DNA of 64,000 bases from Leishmania martiniquensis (Eukaryota > Euglenozoa > Kinetoplastea > Trypanosomatida > Trypanosomatidae). Where the stretch lies: contig NC_090170.1 in assembly GCF_017916325.1 (NCBI RefSeq), forward strand, positions 1,895,501 through 1,959,500, in the 5' to 3' direction. Made by a program: the position numbers and the translations under genes. The notes beneath the pieces are model-generated. The model was not told where the DNA came from. It made no database searches and worked only from the letters and a program-made list of their open reading frames with translations. Below are positions 1-11,100 of this stretch, piece after piece (the stretch's first letter is position 1; every line of letters begins with the position of its first letter).

Positions 1-53
1 CACGTCAAAGTACTCCACACACACGCCCATCCTCCTGTTCCCTTCCACGTTTC

Positions 54-61
54 AGCTTCAG
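54..61 (+). promoter_or_regulatory. Predicted spliced-leader acceptor, small membrane protein gene
   Basis: A C/T-rich stretch (about 29-53) is followed by AG at 54-55 and a second AG at 60-61, giving a 5' UTR of about 120 nt before the ATG at 178. This is the usual polypyrimidine-AG arrangement for trypanosomatid trans-splicing. Which AG is used cannot be told from sequence. Confidence 0.4.
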
Positions 62-177
62 CTCCTCATAGCGATCGCACCTCTCTCTGCGCCCGCCTTC
101 GCGCACGGCACCTCTGGCGCGTCTCTTTTTGCTCCCTTCTTCACGCTCCCGCCATCGCCATCCCGCTTCCGAGGCCG

Positions 178-498
178 ATGTTGCCAAACAGCGACCTCTC
201 TACAGCGGTGCACGTACAGCCGGCTATCGCTGCCGCCTACCAGCGCACGCGACTCAAGGCGAACGCCGTGCTTTTGCGTTACGGGCACATCATCCCTATC
301 GTAGCCGTGGCTTTTTGTCTCATCCTCTCCGCTTCCATCTCTATTCAGCGTGAAATTGCCTACAGTCGAGCCGCACGCCAGAATACGACAGCGACCACCA
401 CCACAACCACAACGACTACAACGACCACCGCGTCTCCGGTGCCGTTCGACACGACTTCTACGATGCCGGTCAGCAGCACGCCTGCACCAGCGGCTTGA
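178..498 (+). CDS. Small single-pass membrane protein with polythreonine tail (conserved-type hypothetical)
   Basis: This 106-aa ORF starts at an ATG about 120 nt after a plausible spliced-leader acceptor. Residues about 1-33 are polar and include basic residues. One hydrophobic segment lies at about 34-53 (GHIIPIVAVAFCLILSASIS). A short charged stretch follows, and the C-terminal 38 residues are Thr/Ser/Pro/Ala-rich with a run of 12 consecutive threonines encoded by ACA/ACC/ACG triplets. The layout suggests a small type I/II or tail-anchored membrane protein whose low-complexity tail could be O-modified; that is inference. No family is recognised. The gene precedes IPCS on the same strand. 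The threonine run is a triplet microsatellite and probably varies in length between strains. Confidence 0.6.
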   Translation: MLPNSDLSTAVHVQPAIAAAYQRTRLKANAVLLRYGHIIPIVAVAFCLILSASISIQREIAYSRAARQNTTATTTTTTTTTTTTASPVPFDTTSTMPVSSTPAPAA

Positions 499-2799
499 GG
501 CTCAGGACTCGATCACGCCAGGGGTGGAGGCACTGACTACGTGGACACCCTCTGCTAGGGATTCTGACACGGATGACGCTCTCTTCATCTTACGTGACAC
601 TGCATGTGTGTGCTGTTCTCGACTCATTCTCGTACGCGATAGAGGCGAGGCAGCGCGTGGTGAACTGTTTCTAAGGCACGCACGCGTCGCGTAGCTGCCT
701 AAGCGCTCAACGGCGTACGAGAATCCGGTGTGCGCATTTTGTGTTTTTTTGGGGTTTCTGCTCGCGTGCGAAGGCGACCGCTTGCGGAGGGCTCGTCCCC
801 GCTGCGGCGCCCCTCGCGACGTCGTCTCTGTTTTGCCGCCTCGCTCGGATGATCTTCGTGGTTTGTGCGGGGCCTTTTTTTTCGACATTTCTTCTGTGCC
901 TCCCCTTCTCCAGAGGCCCTTTGGATGCACTGCCTGCGTTCGCTGCAGTGAGAGTTCGTATGCGAGCGCGTTGGTAAAGTGTGCCTATCGGTGTGATGGA
1001 GCATACGGGGGTGGCGGAGAGGGGAATATGGTTGAAGCGAACCTATTTGACCGGCCATGACGTGGCAGGCAGCAGGCGCGCGTTGTCTTCGTGCGTTCCA
1101 TGTGTGGTGTACTTCCCGGCTTCTACCTCGCTGCGATGTTGTGGTGGTGGGCAGACCCGCGGCGCGTCTCTTTCTCACCAAATACCCACCCTCCCACCCA
1201 CCTACATACATGCGTTTCACACCTGCACCAGGCTCACGTTCTCACAGGAACGCAACGCTTCGAGAAAATGTTTTTTCCATGCGCCGTGTCGGTTCACCCT
1301 TTTCCCGTTCTATTGCTCCACTTTGCCACACAGGGCCTCAGCTTCGCCCGCAGTCTGCTCGCCAGAGAGGGACAGGGCTATCCGCAGGGCGACGTGTGCG
1401 CAGGGGCTTCCAAGGCGACGCGAAGAGGAGAAAAAAACAAAAAGAAGTCATCCACACAAATGCACCCCGCCGCTCTCCTCTCCTCTGGAGAGAACTCTAT
1501 GCTGACGTTTGGGCGTCCGAACCAAGTGTCTCTTGTGCCGATCCGGAAGAAACCCACTAGAGGCCTGACAAGGATGTCAGGAAGGCACATTGCTTCAGCG
1601 TTGCCACTGCGTCCTGAAGAGGGGGCCACCGCCTACGTACTTTGCGTTTATGAACCTCCCTGTCTCTCGGAACCTCAGCAACCATGTAAACACAGCGCTG
1701 CCTTTTCTCACTTTCTTTTTCCGTCCCCTTCTTGTCGTCTTTAACGACAATTTGTGAATGGTCTTTGTTTGTTTCTAAACATGATGTGCTGTACGCGCCT
1801 CGCTCTCTCCTTTGCTTATTCGAAAAATCCCGAGGAAACGATGCATGCTCGCCACTGCCTTGTCTCGGAAAGCACTTAATCCTCCATCATCAGCTACGGC
1901 GAACAACAAGAGCAGAAAAGCGCTTCGCAGGACATTTTTTTGCGTGCCTTGACATGCCCTTGTGAGTCCCCCTCGCCTACACACCACAAACACAAGGCAA
2001 CAGACGAACATTCACCCAACCATATCTGTATAGACCCCATCTACTTCAGATTACTGCCCATTGCTGCGCCGCAAAGCTTCCGACCAGCATCAAGTCACGC
2101 GGCGAGGCAAGGCCCTCTGTTACTCCTCCTGCCAGAAGCTTCGCTGCACCCCCCCGCTCCCATCCCCCCTTTCTCTGTGTCTTGCCCGTCGAGTTCTGAG
2201 TCGCTCCTCCGTTTCACGTCTGCGATTCGCCGAACTTCTCTCATTTGTTTTTGTTTTCGTTCCCTTTTGCTCAAAGCACCACGCACTGAGATCCAAATTC
2301 GTCCAACTCGACAGTGCTCAACGTTGTGAGAGTGTGAAGGTTGCGTGTGCTTCGTTTATGTTCACCCCCTTGCCCTCCCTCTCTCTTTCTCTCTGTAGCA
2401 TTTTCATAACCCCCACCTCCACCCCCACAACGCTGACGGTGTTCCTCGCGCGCGCGCTTTGGTCTGTGCCTCGCATGCGAGTAGGTTTTCTGACAACCTA
2501 CTTCTCTTTCCACTCCGTTTATGGCTGCGTAAGTGTAGCAGCCTTCCAGTGTCTTTGCTTTGTTGCTTTCCTCCTTGCTGCTGATTCGACCGCCTGTGCT
2601 GTCTTCGTTCTGCTTCGACAGCGCCCCTCTTCCGCCGCAAGGGACTTATATTCATAGCTACTCTACCCTCGGAAAGACGTTGCGCTTAACCCACCCCGAC
2701 AGCGACGCGAACGCGTCGCCAACGTCGCCGTCTATCACATCGAATGCCAGCAGCGAGCCGTTGCTGTCGCCGAACACTCCCCATACCACCGAGGCTTCG
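499..2799. other. Intergenic DNA, no gene seen
   Basis: About 2.3 kb of C/T-rich sequence contains only short low-complexity ORFs (Ser/Pro/Phe/Leu-rich or Arg-rich on the complement). It should hold the 3' UTR of the small membrane protein and the 5' UTR and acceptor of IPCS. No RNA gene or repeat is recognised. Confidence 0.6.
2620..2621 (+). promoter_or_regulatory. Predicted spliced-leader acceptor for IPCS
   Basis: This is the first AG after the T/C-rich tract at about 2549-2618, and it lies about 180 nt upstream of the chosen ATG at 2800. If it is used, the in-frame upstream codons remain in the 5' UTR, so it does not by itself exclude an N-terminally extended product. Confidence 0.4.
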
Positions 2800-3957
2800 A
2801 TGGCGGGTGAGACGACAGCGCGCGTGACAGGTGGCGACGGAAACGATGAGGCGGGTCCCGTGCCGTGGTACAAACATCCTCTACCCTTGGGGACGCAGGT
2901 GATGCGGTTCGTGTCTGTGCTGCTGCTCGCTGCTCTGTTCCTCAGCGTGGCCATCATCGTCACCAACTCGCGAATGCCTGACCCCAAGAAAGTGCACCCA
3001 CTGCCCGATCTGCTGCTGGAGTTGATACCAAAGATGACCGCTATCGAGGGCGGCAGCAACATCATTATATTTCTTCTGAATGCCACGGTGGTGATAGTGG
3101 GATTCAAAGTATTCTTGCTGGAGCGGAGCGTGAGTGGTTTGCCGAACTTTACCGCCTTGGAGCGAATACCTAAGGTCGGCCTCTTCTTTAACCGCGTCAT
3201 GTTCGGCATCGTCGACTCAGGACGGCGGCCCTTCCCGCTGAAGGGGGTCTTACCGATCATGGCCATTCGCTTCCTCACATCGTACGCTGTGGTGATGGTG
3301 TTCCGCGCTTTTGTCATCATGGCGACGTCGTACCCGGCAACCGACAACCACTGCCAGAATCCGCAGGTCATTGAGCACCCGCTGCTGAACATCATCCTCA
3401 CCCTCGTCACAATGGGCGGTGGTGCGATTCACTGTGGCGATTTAATGTTCAGCGGGCATACAATGATTCTCTCTCTGTCTTTCATGTTGGCCTGGGACTA
3501 CAGTACCTTTCTGCACCCGTGGGCTGTGCGTCTGTGGGCGTCTATCCTTCTGCCGACAAGTTACTACTGCATCCTTGCCTCTCGCTCCCACTACACAGAC
3601 GACATCCTGGTGGCGATGTATGTGATGATTGCAACCTACAAGCTCATCGAGCACGCCGAGACGGGCGCGCCATGGCAACTGCAGCTGCTGATTCGCTGGC
3701 TTCCGTGGCCAGGCACCAATAAAATCAAGGAGGATTGGCGGGACGACGAGATTGTGGTTGTGGTCGACACTCTAGCAGAGGATACACCTGATGCGTCAGC
3801 GTCGGCAGGGGCGCACGAAAATGCCTCCACGGTGGCCATATCCGCACTGACTGCGGTGGAAGAAGGGAGTGGTAGCGGGACACCCCTCTCTAAGACGAAA
3901 GACTTACCCTACATCGAACGTGTGTACCCTGGCGCGTGTAAGGCTACACAGGGATGA
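2800..3957 (+). CDS. IPCS: Inositol phosphorylceramide synthase (sphingolipid synthase)
   Basis: The enzyme transfers phosphoinositol from phosphatidylinositol to ceramide, making IPC in the Golgi/secretory membranes; it replaces sphingomyelin synthase in Leishmania. The 385-aa product has a cytosolic N-terminus and about six hydrophobic segments (roughly 37-56, 87-106, 151-175, 193-209, 219-236, 243-260). The lipid-phosphatase-like catalytic motifs are CGDLMFSGHT (H220) and HYTDD (H264, D268). Starting at the ATG at 2800 puts the triad at exactly the numbers reported for the L. major enzyme (recalled), which is why this start is preferred over the in-frame extension back to 2560. The C-terminal tail after about residue 322 is acidic and Ser/Ala/Thr-rich, and it makes the protein about 45 residues longer than the L. 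major enzyme as I remember it. Identification is firm; the tail's role is unknown. Confidence 0.96.
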   Translation: MAGETTARVTGGDGNDEAGPVPWYKHPLPLGTQVMRFVSVLLLAALFLSVAIIVTNSRMPDPKKVHPLPDLLLELIPKMTAIEGGSNIIIFLLNATVVIVGFKVFLLERSVSGLPNFTALERIPKVGLFFNRVMFGIVDSGRRPFPLKGVLPIMAIRFLTSYAVVMVFRAFVIMATSYPATDNHCQNPQVIEHPLLNIILTLVTMGGGAIHCGDLMFSGHTMILSLSFMLAWDYSTFLHPWAVRLWASILLPTSYYCILASRSHYTDDILVAMYVMIATYKLIEHAETGAPWQLQLLIRWLPWPGTNKIKEDWRDDEIVVVVDTLAEDTPDASASAGAHENASTVAISALTAVEEGSGSGTPLSKTKDLPYIERVYPGACKATQG

Positions 3958-4859
3958 CGCGCGCTCTCGTGAACCTACGCTAGTTTCTCGTTTCACGCAC
4001 CTCCCCCTTCTTAAAATTTACTTGGGCGCTTTTGAGAAGACTTTACGTGGCTTCGCACGTCTCTTTGTAGAAGCGGTCATCTAAAATGACCGGCTGAGCA
4101 CTTGCTGTTCTGCTTCCTCATGTGCCCTGTTGGGCAGTGACGTTGAGGGCACCATTTCACCGTCGCTTTCTCTCTCTCTCCCCTCTCTGCGATTCTTTCT
4201 GTGCCGTCTCAGCTGGTCCTTTGCTTTTGTTGTTTTTTCGTCACGCTCCGCATTCACTCACAGCATCCTTTCTTGACCTGCTCTGGCTGCTTCACCCGGC
4301 GGTATGGCAGCGAGAGATCCTCAAAGAGCGACTGAAAGTTCAAAGCTTCAAAGAGATGCTTATTTGTGGGTCTGTATCTTTGTGCGCGCCGGTCTGCAGT
4401 CGTGCGTATGGGCGCCCTTGTTAATGCTTTTGCATGAGTCTGCCTTTACGTCTTTTTGCGTGTGTGTGCGAATGATCGGCAGCACCCTCGCAGCTTTACT
4501 CCGTTGCTCTATTCCCGGAAAGATTTAAGATAATTATTCGTCGACCCTATTTGTCGCGAATCGTCGATGCCCTCTCCATGAATAATCACTAAATGCTGAG
4601 AGCTATGCCGAAGAGAGCGGGCGCTCTCTTCCACCCTTCCGCGACGTTTCACTGCGTGAACTTTCTCCATGCACCACCCTTGGGTGACTTCAGCAATCTC
4701 TCGTCACGTCCTCTTCGTTCGAAAAAAATTGCTGAACGACTTCTCTCCCTCTCTTTCACTATGCTCAATTGGACCCGCTTCTTTTTTCCATCTTTTTTTG
4801 AATTCTTCGCACCAAAGCGCAGCGGGGACGGCGTCTATGTCCTAAGGGACGCCCATCCA
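3958..4859. other. Intergenic DNA 3' of IPCS, no gene seen
   Basis: About 0.9 kb of T/C-rich sequence expected to hold the IPCS 3' UTR. Composition changes sharply to GC-rich at 4860, where repeat A1 begins. Confidence 0.6.
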
Positions 4860-5722
4860 CCAATGCGTCGGCTAAAGTATGCGCGCACGACCGCAGCGCA
4901 GCCAGCTGCCCCGGCCGCACGGCGACTGCATCGTGGTCGTCTGTGCGCGAGGTCTCCCGCCGTCACGCCAGTGGGCGTGCGCCATGCGGGCCCTCTGCGC
5001 ACCTCCTCGCCGCCCGCCTTTGCACACATGCTCCGTGCTTGCCGCCCGACGGGCACGGGGGAGGGCGGCACGCTCGGGCTCACGCAGGCAGCCTTCAGGG
5101 CCGGATTCGAGGGACGAAGAGGCGGCGCCGTCAGCCCCGCAGGTAGTGCGTGGTGGCGCTGGCCTGACGCCTGACGCGAGCCATCGTGTCACCCATCCAC
5201 CGCGGCAGCGCCGGTGCCGAGCGCCCTGAGCGGGGGTCCGCTCTGAGGGGGCGGAGAGGCGACCCTCTCCCAAGGAGGTGCGCGCTGCGCCCTCGCTTCT
5301 CTTCAGGGCAGGGGACACTCGGCTCTATGAAGTGACCGCAGTGCCCGGTGCTCTGCCACGCAGAGGACGAGGCGCGAAACGGCCTGCGTGCCCGCCGCGC
5401 CAGTGGAGGGCGTGAGGAGGGCGAGGTCGCTGACCATGAAGGTGCGCCGAGGCCCGAGTCCTGCGTGGTGCACCGCTCTCCGCGAGCTCACCACAATGAA
5501 GAGGAGAGGTGGGGGGCGCGCATGCACGCTCGGGCCATCCAGACTTGGCCCTGTGGAGGTGAGCACGGGGCGCAGCGATCGTATCGGATGTCCGCTGCTG
5601 GCCGACTGAGGTGCGCGTCTGCGTCGAGCTTCCTGGGCGCCGGGATGAGCGCGCCGCCGTCTGCAAGACGAGCGCGCCAGCGCAGACCGCAAAGACAGGT
5701 CCTCCTCTGACACTGTGGGGGC
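4860..5722 (+). repeat. Repeat A, copy 1 (863 bp; inverted partner at 14266-15128)
   Basis: This GC-rich segment is matched, reverse-complemented, by 14266-15128. Positions in the two copies sum to a constant 19988 across the whole unit, so there is no indel, and the translated frames of the two copies agree residue for residue (the 148-, 120- and 116-aa frames). The left boundary is at CCAATGCG and the right at GTGGGGGC; beyond these the flanks are unrelated and show no clear target-site duplication. Several frames are open, as expected for GC-rich DNA, but none contains a domain I recognise. A1 runs into further GC-rich DNA to about 6.7 kb, whereas A2 sits in T-rich DNA, so A1 may be the parental location. 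It may be a mobile-element fragment, but no reverse transcriptase or recombinase motif was seen. Confidence 0.9.
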
Positions 5723-6909
5723 GAGCGATTCAATGCTGCGTAAAGTCGTGCGCAATTTGGGTCCACAGGTGAGCGGTGCGCACGTTTGGCAAGTACCTGT
5801 CGAGAGCGCGTGCCTGTGAGGCCGTCACGCAGGCGTCGCCAGATGACTTGATTAGACATCGTTGAAGCCGGTGCTTCTTTGATGGGAACTAGGGCAGGTG
5901 CCACGCTCAGCGAGGCTTGATGGACTCTCGTTTCTTCTTCCAAGAACGTTGCAGAGACGGGACTGATGGCGACTGCCTGCCGTGCGAGGCATCAGCTGCT
6001 TTCTCTTACCGTGGCGATTCGAGGATTGCCAGCTCAAAGGTGAATTCTTCTCCCTGGTGCTCGAAGCGGTGCCATGCGAAGCGTCACGAAGCGCCATGCC
6101 CATCCCGCTCGCCGCGAGGACGGGATGGTGGGAAGAGGGAGGAGGGAGGCGTAACCATCCGGATGCCGGCCGTGCCATTTGCACGCAAAGACGAGGATGC
6201 GGTGGCGCTGCGTCTCCTTTGGTGAAACGGGTGCGCCAACACAACGGAACGCTGAATGCCGTAAAGGCCGATGGGGGTTAAAGCGGCCACTCGCAAAGGA
6301 TGAACGCGCATCGAAGATGCTCGGTGATTTTTCGAGTGGGCACGCCCACCAACGATGCGTTTCATCATGAAGCGTATTGTGATTTCACTGCCTATGATGC
6401 AGGCTAAGGTCCACGATTGCGCCCCGCGTCACTTTAGCAGAATAAGGACAGAGAAGCAACGGGCAGATGCGGCGCCTGGTCGAAGCCTCGACACCATTCG
6501 CCCTCAGCCGGGCCACATGTCATCATTACTCGATGCCGCTTCAACTAAGCGTCGGCCCCCGACCTGCACACCGAAATCGGTGAGTTCGCAGCCGTACCAA
6601 GGGTTGGGGCAAGCTCTTGACTTCTCCAATGACGAAGGTGCGGTACGCTGGCCCCGCGCAAAACATTGGCCGGGGCCACGAGCAGAACGGCCCCTTCGTA
6701 GCTTATCGTTGCCGCCTCGCTCGTTCTTCATTCTCTTTCCTGCTTCCCTCGTTTTGTTCGCTATCCCTGCGTTGCTTACTCCTCTGCCTCTTTCCTTCCG
6801 CTGGCGCGTCTTTTCTCTTACTTCCCTCGCCGGTGTTGGGCACACCTCTCCTCAACCTCCGCTTCGCACACCGCTGTCGTGATGACACCTCCCTTGTCCT
6901 TCTCCCCGC

Positions 6910-6928
6910 CACACACACACACACACAC
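6910..6928 (+). repeat. (CA)n microsatellite
   Basis: A dinucleotide tract of about nine CA units in the upstream region of the PSP1-domain gene. Confidence 0.9.
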
Positions 6929-7061
6929 TACCTCCTTTACCACATGTTATCCACTCGCCCGACCTCCTTACACACTGCTTCAGTAACATATTCCAGCCCG
7001 CTCCCCCTCTTGTCAACCACCGCCGCATTCTCCCTCCCTCTCTCTCTTTGGGTCGGCCATC

Positions 7062-7063
7062 AG
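7062..7063 (+). promoter_or_regulatory. Predicted spliced-leader acceptor for the PSP1-domain gene
   Basis: The uninterrupted pyrimidine run at 7029-7049 is followed by CAG ending at 7063, about 175 nt before the ATG at 7238. Confidence 0.5.
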
Positions 7064-7237
7064 AGCGAATTCGTTAGCTAAACGACTATCAGCGGACAAC
7101 AGACGCGAAAACACAACTCTACACCTCTTCAGGCAGCCCCACTCCGCCCTTCCAACTCCCTTCCCCCAGCGGTCGCTCATCCAAGACTCGTTTCGTTGCT
7201 CTCTTTCCTTTTACCATTCTTAACAGTCTCACCCAAC

Positions 7238-8110
7238 ATGCACTCAACGAGGATGATGCTTGCCAGCCCGATGTCTGCCACGTCATCTCAAGACTCTGTT
7301 TCGTGCAGCAAAAGAAGGGCGAAGGTGTACCGCCACGAGCCCTATGCAGCGAGCCTCATCACCCCTGCTTCCCCTGCGGAGGCGGCGCTGCTTTGCTGCC
7401 ACCAGCGTAGCCCAAAGTCGTCCGCAAGCTCTCACGCAACCTCGTCGCCAGCTCGCTCAATGCTCGAGGGGGCCCTGCCCAGCGCACTGAACGTTACTCG
7501 CCCCTCTCTCAGCGCCGTCGTCGCCTTCCCCCCACACACACCGGTGACGCACCCCGCTCAGACGGCTGTGTGGGTTGCCTTCAAGTACGGCCGCAAGCCT
7601 TTTCTCACGGCCTTTCCGGTGTGCATGGGAGAGATGGTTGTCGTGGAAGGCGATCGCGGCATCGACCTTGGCATTGTTGATGACGCGTGCACCGCGCTTC
7701 TTGCCGATAAGACCTTGCAGATTATCCGTCGCGCAACTGCAGAGGAGACGGCGCAGCATCGCAGTCGATCGGTGAAGGAGCAGGAGGCGTTGCTGACGAT
7801 GCGCTCGTTGGCCGCGCAAGTGCACTGCCCGACTCACGTGGAGGACACCATGTTTCAGCTGGATGGCAAGAAGATCACCGTCATCATTTCCCGTACCTCA
7901 CGCACCTTTGTGGACTTTCGCCGACTGCAACGCGCCCTCTTCGACGTGTACCGCTGCCGTATCTGGTTTGCCTACCTCGACGAGATTCAGGAGACGATGA
8001 GCACCGACGTCACCCGGCCTCTGCGTCGCGGACAGCGCCGGTGCGGATCGTCCAATCGAGGAGGAGCAAAGAAACTCGTTACGACGGCGTCGTGCACTGC
8101 TGCGGCATAA
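7238..8110 (+). CDS. PSP1 C-terminal-domain protein, probable RNA-binding regulator
   Basis: This 290-aa protein starts at the ATG in context CCCAACATG; the 14 upstream in-frame codons look like UTR. Residues 1-105 are Ser/Ala/Pro-rich and probably disordered. Residues about 110-250 form a PSP1 C-terminal homology region: a strand beginning VAFKYGR, the GEMVVVEGDRGIDLGIV motif, a charged helix, and the FDGKK-type/VDFRRLQRALFDVY segment. A basic Arg/Gly/Ser tail follows. In kinetoplastids, PSP1-domain proteins are known as RNA-binding, cell-cycle-linked mRNA regulators; the Crithidia CSBP II subunits are, as I recall, such proteins and associate with PABP. The role here is inferred from the family. 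The gene is the only one between inverted repeats A1 and A2. Confidence 0.85.
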   Translation: MHSTRMMLASPMSATSSQDSVSCSKRRAKVYRHEPYAASLITPASPAEAALLCCHQRSPKSSASSHATSSPARSMLEGALPSALNVTRPSLSAVVAFPPHTPVTHPAQTAVWVAFKYGRKPFLTAFPVCMGEMVVVEGDRGIDLGIVDDACTALLADKTLQIIRRATAEETAQHRSRSVKEQEALLTMRSLAAQVHCPTHVEDTMFQLDGKKITVIISRTSRTFVDFRRLQRALFDVYRCRIWFAYLDEIQETMSTDVTRPLRRGQRRCGSSNRGGAKKLVTTASCTAAA

Positions 8111-11100
8111 GAAATTGCGAAGAGGGGTCAAGGCGGAACCTCATCTGAAGAAACAAAGAGCACTGCACACGCCAAAATTTCTACTTCATTGTGAACTCAC
8201 GAGGGAACAGGCAGTGAAAGAGAGAGAGATCCACACGCACGCGCACGCGTTTCCTACATGGTCATGGCGCCCCGTTCGAAGGAGCCTGAAGAAGAACAGA
8301 TCACTTCTCCCGAACACCCGTCGTACCATAACGATTCAGCTGCGAAAGCGACGAGAGAGAAGAAGCGCACGTTTCGGTCTAAAGTAGCCGGTTGCGTACC
8401 CACAGCCATTACACGAGCAGGAAAGTCGAGGGCGATATATTTTTGTGTGTACAGGTGTGCCGAGTGATTTTCTTATATATTTGCACTCATCTATCTATAC
8501 AAAGTTTTAACCGCTGCCGCTGTCGCCCATTCGTTTCGTGCCTCTCTCTTTCTACTCATTTCAGTGGAGCCTCTGAAGGGTCGGCGTCGGCCGTGCGGGG
8601 GTGAGGTCATATCGGTCGGGTGGGGGGCACCTACGCATGAGTGATGGTGGTGCATTCGCGTTTCTAGTCAGCGGACTCAGCGGCCATCTCGACGCTGTAT
8701 GCGTTCCTCTGCATGCACGCACGTACGTTTTTTCTCTTCTTCAGAGCTGCGTTACGGGCACCTATTTTCCGTTTTGTCCGGAGGTGTTGCCGAGCTTCGT
8801 GCCACTTCTGCATTCTCCTTCACTTGCACGTGCTGTTCTTGTCGCTGAACGGGTGAAAGGGGAAGGCGGCGGTGGCGATGGTGGGGCAGATCCTCAAGCA
8901 CGCCTGCGCACGCTTTCTTTTTTTCACTTTCTCTGTTGCATCGGCCGCCCCTCGTGACGAATACGTGCCAGCCACTTTTTCACCATTCTTTTTTTTCCTT
9001 CGTCTCTTCGGAAACAAAAAAAAACATTGAACACTAATCTTTGTTCAACATGATGTTGATGCCTTTTTCTCGTTTTTTTTCTCCGCATTGGCTCTTCTCT
9101 TCCCTCCTCTTCCCCCCTTCTCTTTCTCTCGCCCCCGGCATCTTTTCTGCCTCCTCATGCCTGCTACTGTACCGCGATTCCTGTCTAGGGCAGTGAGGGT
9201 GGCTGGGCCTTTGATAATCTTTTTTTCTTTGCTTCATTCGTTTTTTAATCGTGTGCGTGGGGGGAGGGAGGGTCCCCTGCTGCTTTCATTACATGCTGCA
9301 CTGTCTTTAACACACCTCTTCTGCTATGATTACATCTTTACCTCGCTCCTCCACCCTCTTCTCGACTCGTTGCGCTCTCCCGCACTGCTTTCCCAGGTCT
9401 ACTTGCTCCCCCTTCCTACAAGCACATTGATGTCAAGCATCGTCTTTTTTGTTTACGGAGTTGGTGGGCCTGCGAGAGAGAGGGAGACCGGGTGCCTGAG
9501 GTGACGCTGCAAGAGTAAAGCGACGCAAGGCAGCCAGCGAAGAAACGCCGCCTCCTCCTTTTCGTCGCCTGCCTGTTGCCCGCCAGCCATGATGGGGTTG
9601 CCATGGTGGAGGTCTTTGTGCGACTTCCTTTTGTTCGGCCTTTTCAAGGAACAAACGTGGTGGTCAACGCACTGGGCGGCGTTGGTGCTGTTCTCCGTCA
9701 TCCGTGCCTGGACACACAACCACACACGTACTATTCATGCTTCGCCTCAGTTTCGCTTTAACCTTCGGCTTCCTCTCCCTTGGCACTCCCACCGACGAAA
9801 GAGGCGACATGCCTGCGTGTAGGCGGTCTGCCTTGTTGTCTAAGTGGCTAGGGCGTGTAGCTTCTTGACGAAGACGGGAGAAGGTTTTTGCGTGGGTCTA
9901 CCGCGGTGGGCCTTCTCATTCTTTGGGGGGGGGCACAGGCAGGCGTGAGCGGGAGGCGGCCTATCTAATGCCGCGTCGCCAGTAAAGCGAGGTCAGCTGT
10001 GTGCTGTATGTGAGACACGCGGCGCCGTCGCTCTCTCAACATGCTTCGTCTTTTTGGGGCATCTCTCTGTTCTGTTATCGTGCTGGCAGATGCAGTGTTT
10101 TCACGGTGGTGCGCCACGCTTTGACATGAAGGCCAGGCGGAGGTGGCGCGTGGGTCTCTTCCTCGACGCTGGACGCCGCAGTTCCCATACAACGGAGCGG
10201 GGCACAACCGCCTTGCTATGAATGAAGGCATGGTGAACTGAAGCTGTGCTCGTAACGACGACACACACTCCCCACCCTTGCGAAGGATCCACAGCGCTCA
10301 CGCACACGTGTTGGAGGATACGCATGGGCACATTTATTTGTGTGTGTGCATCGATGCGCCAGCTCTTTCGTTCTTTTTTTTTGAAGTTCCTCAGGCGTTT
10401 CAGCTGTTTCCTTTTCACATTTGCATACGATGTCGTGGACAACACTGTCGCACGACCCTGGCCTTCCCTCTTCCCCCCCCCCAACACAGGCACGCCTCTT
10501 TCTTTCAGTCCTTCCACAATGGACTCCTTCGTCATGTGCATTAAAGTTGCCCAATCCGGGGGTGCACGCACTCGCACACTTCTCATTCTTCTGTGTCTTT
10601 TCTGTTCTCCTTCCCCCCTCCCTCCACTCTCTACCCCTTCTACCCACCCACCCCCCACAAACACACATTGTATGCGCTTCTTTGAAACTTGCGCGGTATT
10701 TTTTCTTTTCCTGTTTCTCTTCCGCGGCTCTTTCCTCCCGGTACTGACACTGTGCCACCGGAAAGGGAAAAAAAGAGAGACAACGGCGACCCCACCCCCC
10801 TCCCCACGTCAACAGCTGATGGTCGTCTTTTTCCCTTTTGCCTTTTTTTTCCTCTTCTGTCTTCGCCCCTACCCCCACCATTTTTTTTCGTTTCTTTCCA
10901 AAAGTCTCTAAGCTTTGCTTTCGAATGATGCGAACTCCTCTCTTTTTTTTTACTCTTCTCACGTCCTCTCATCACTCCTCCTATAGCGCCATCACCACAA
11001 CCACACTCTTTGTGTGCGAGAGTCATGATGAGTTTTTCTCTTCTGATATCGTACATATGTGAAAGTGCCCTCCTCACCGTCCCCTCTTTTTTTTCTTTTT

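Larger units (their letters stand above)
5723..7237. other. GC-rich region next to A1, then 5' region of the PSP1 gene
   Basis: From 5723 to about 6710 the DNA keeps the GC-rich, coding-like texture of A1. A minus-strand frame crosses the A1 boundary (5943 down to 5488), but its ATG-to-stop product matches no family I know. This may be the rest of a decayed element. From about 6710 the sequence becomes pyrimidine-rich, with a (CA)n tract at 6910-6928 and the predicted acceptor of the next gene. Confidence 0.5.

Noticed and set aside
4872..5318. 148-aa minus-strand frame in repeat A1 (and its twin in A2)
   Set aside because: Several overlapping frames are open on both strands, which is a GC-content effect. 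No protein family, start context or conserved motif supports a gene.
10246..10911. 221-aa + frame in the gene-poor block
   Set aside because: The Phe/Ser/Leu/Pro-rich translation of a T/C-rich tract matches no protein, and the complementary strand gives an equally long Lys/Arg/Glu-rich frame.
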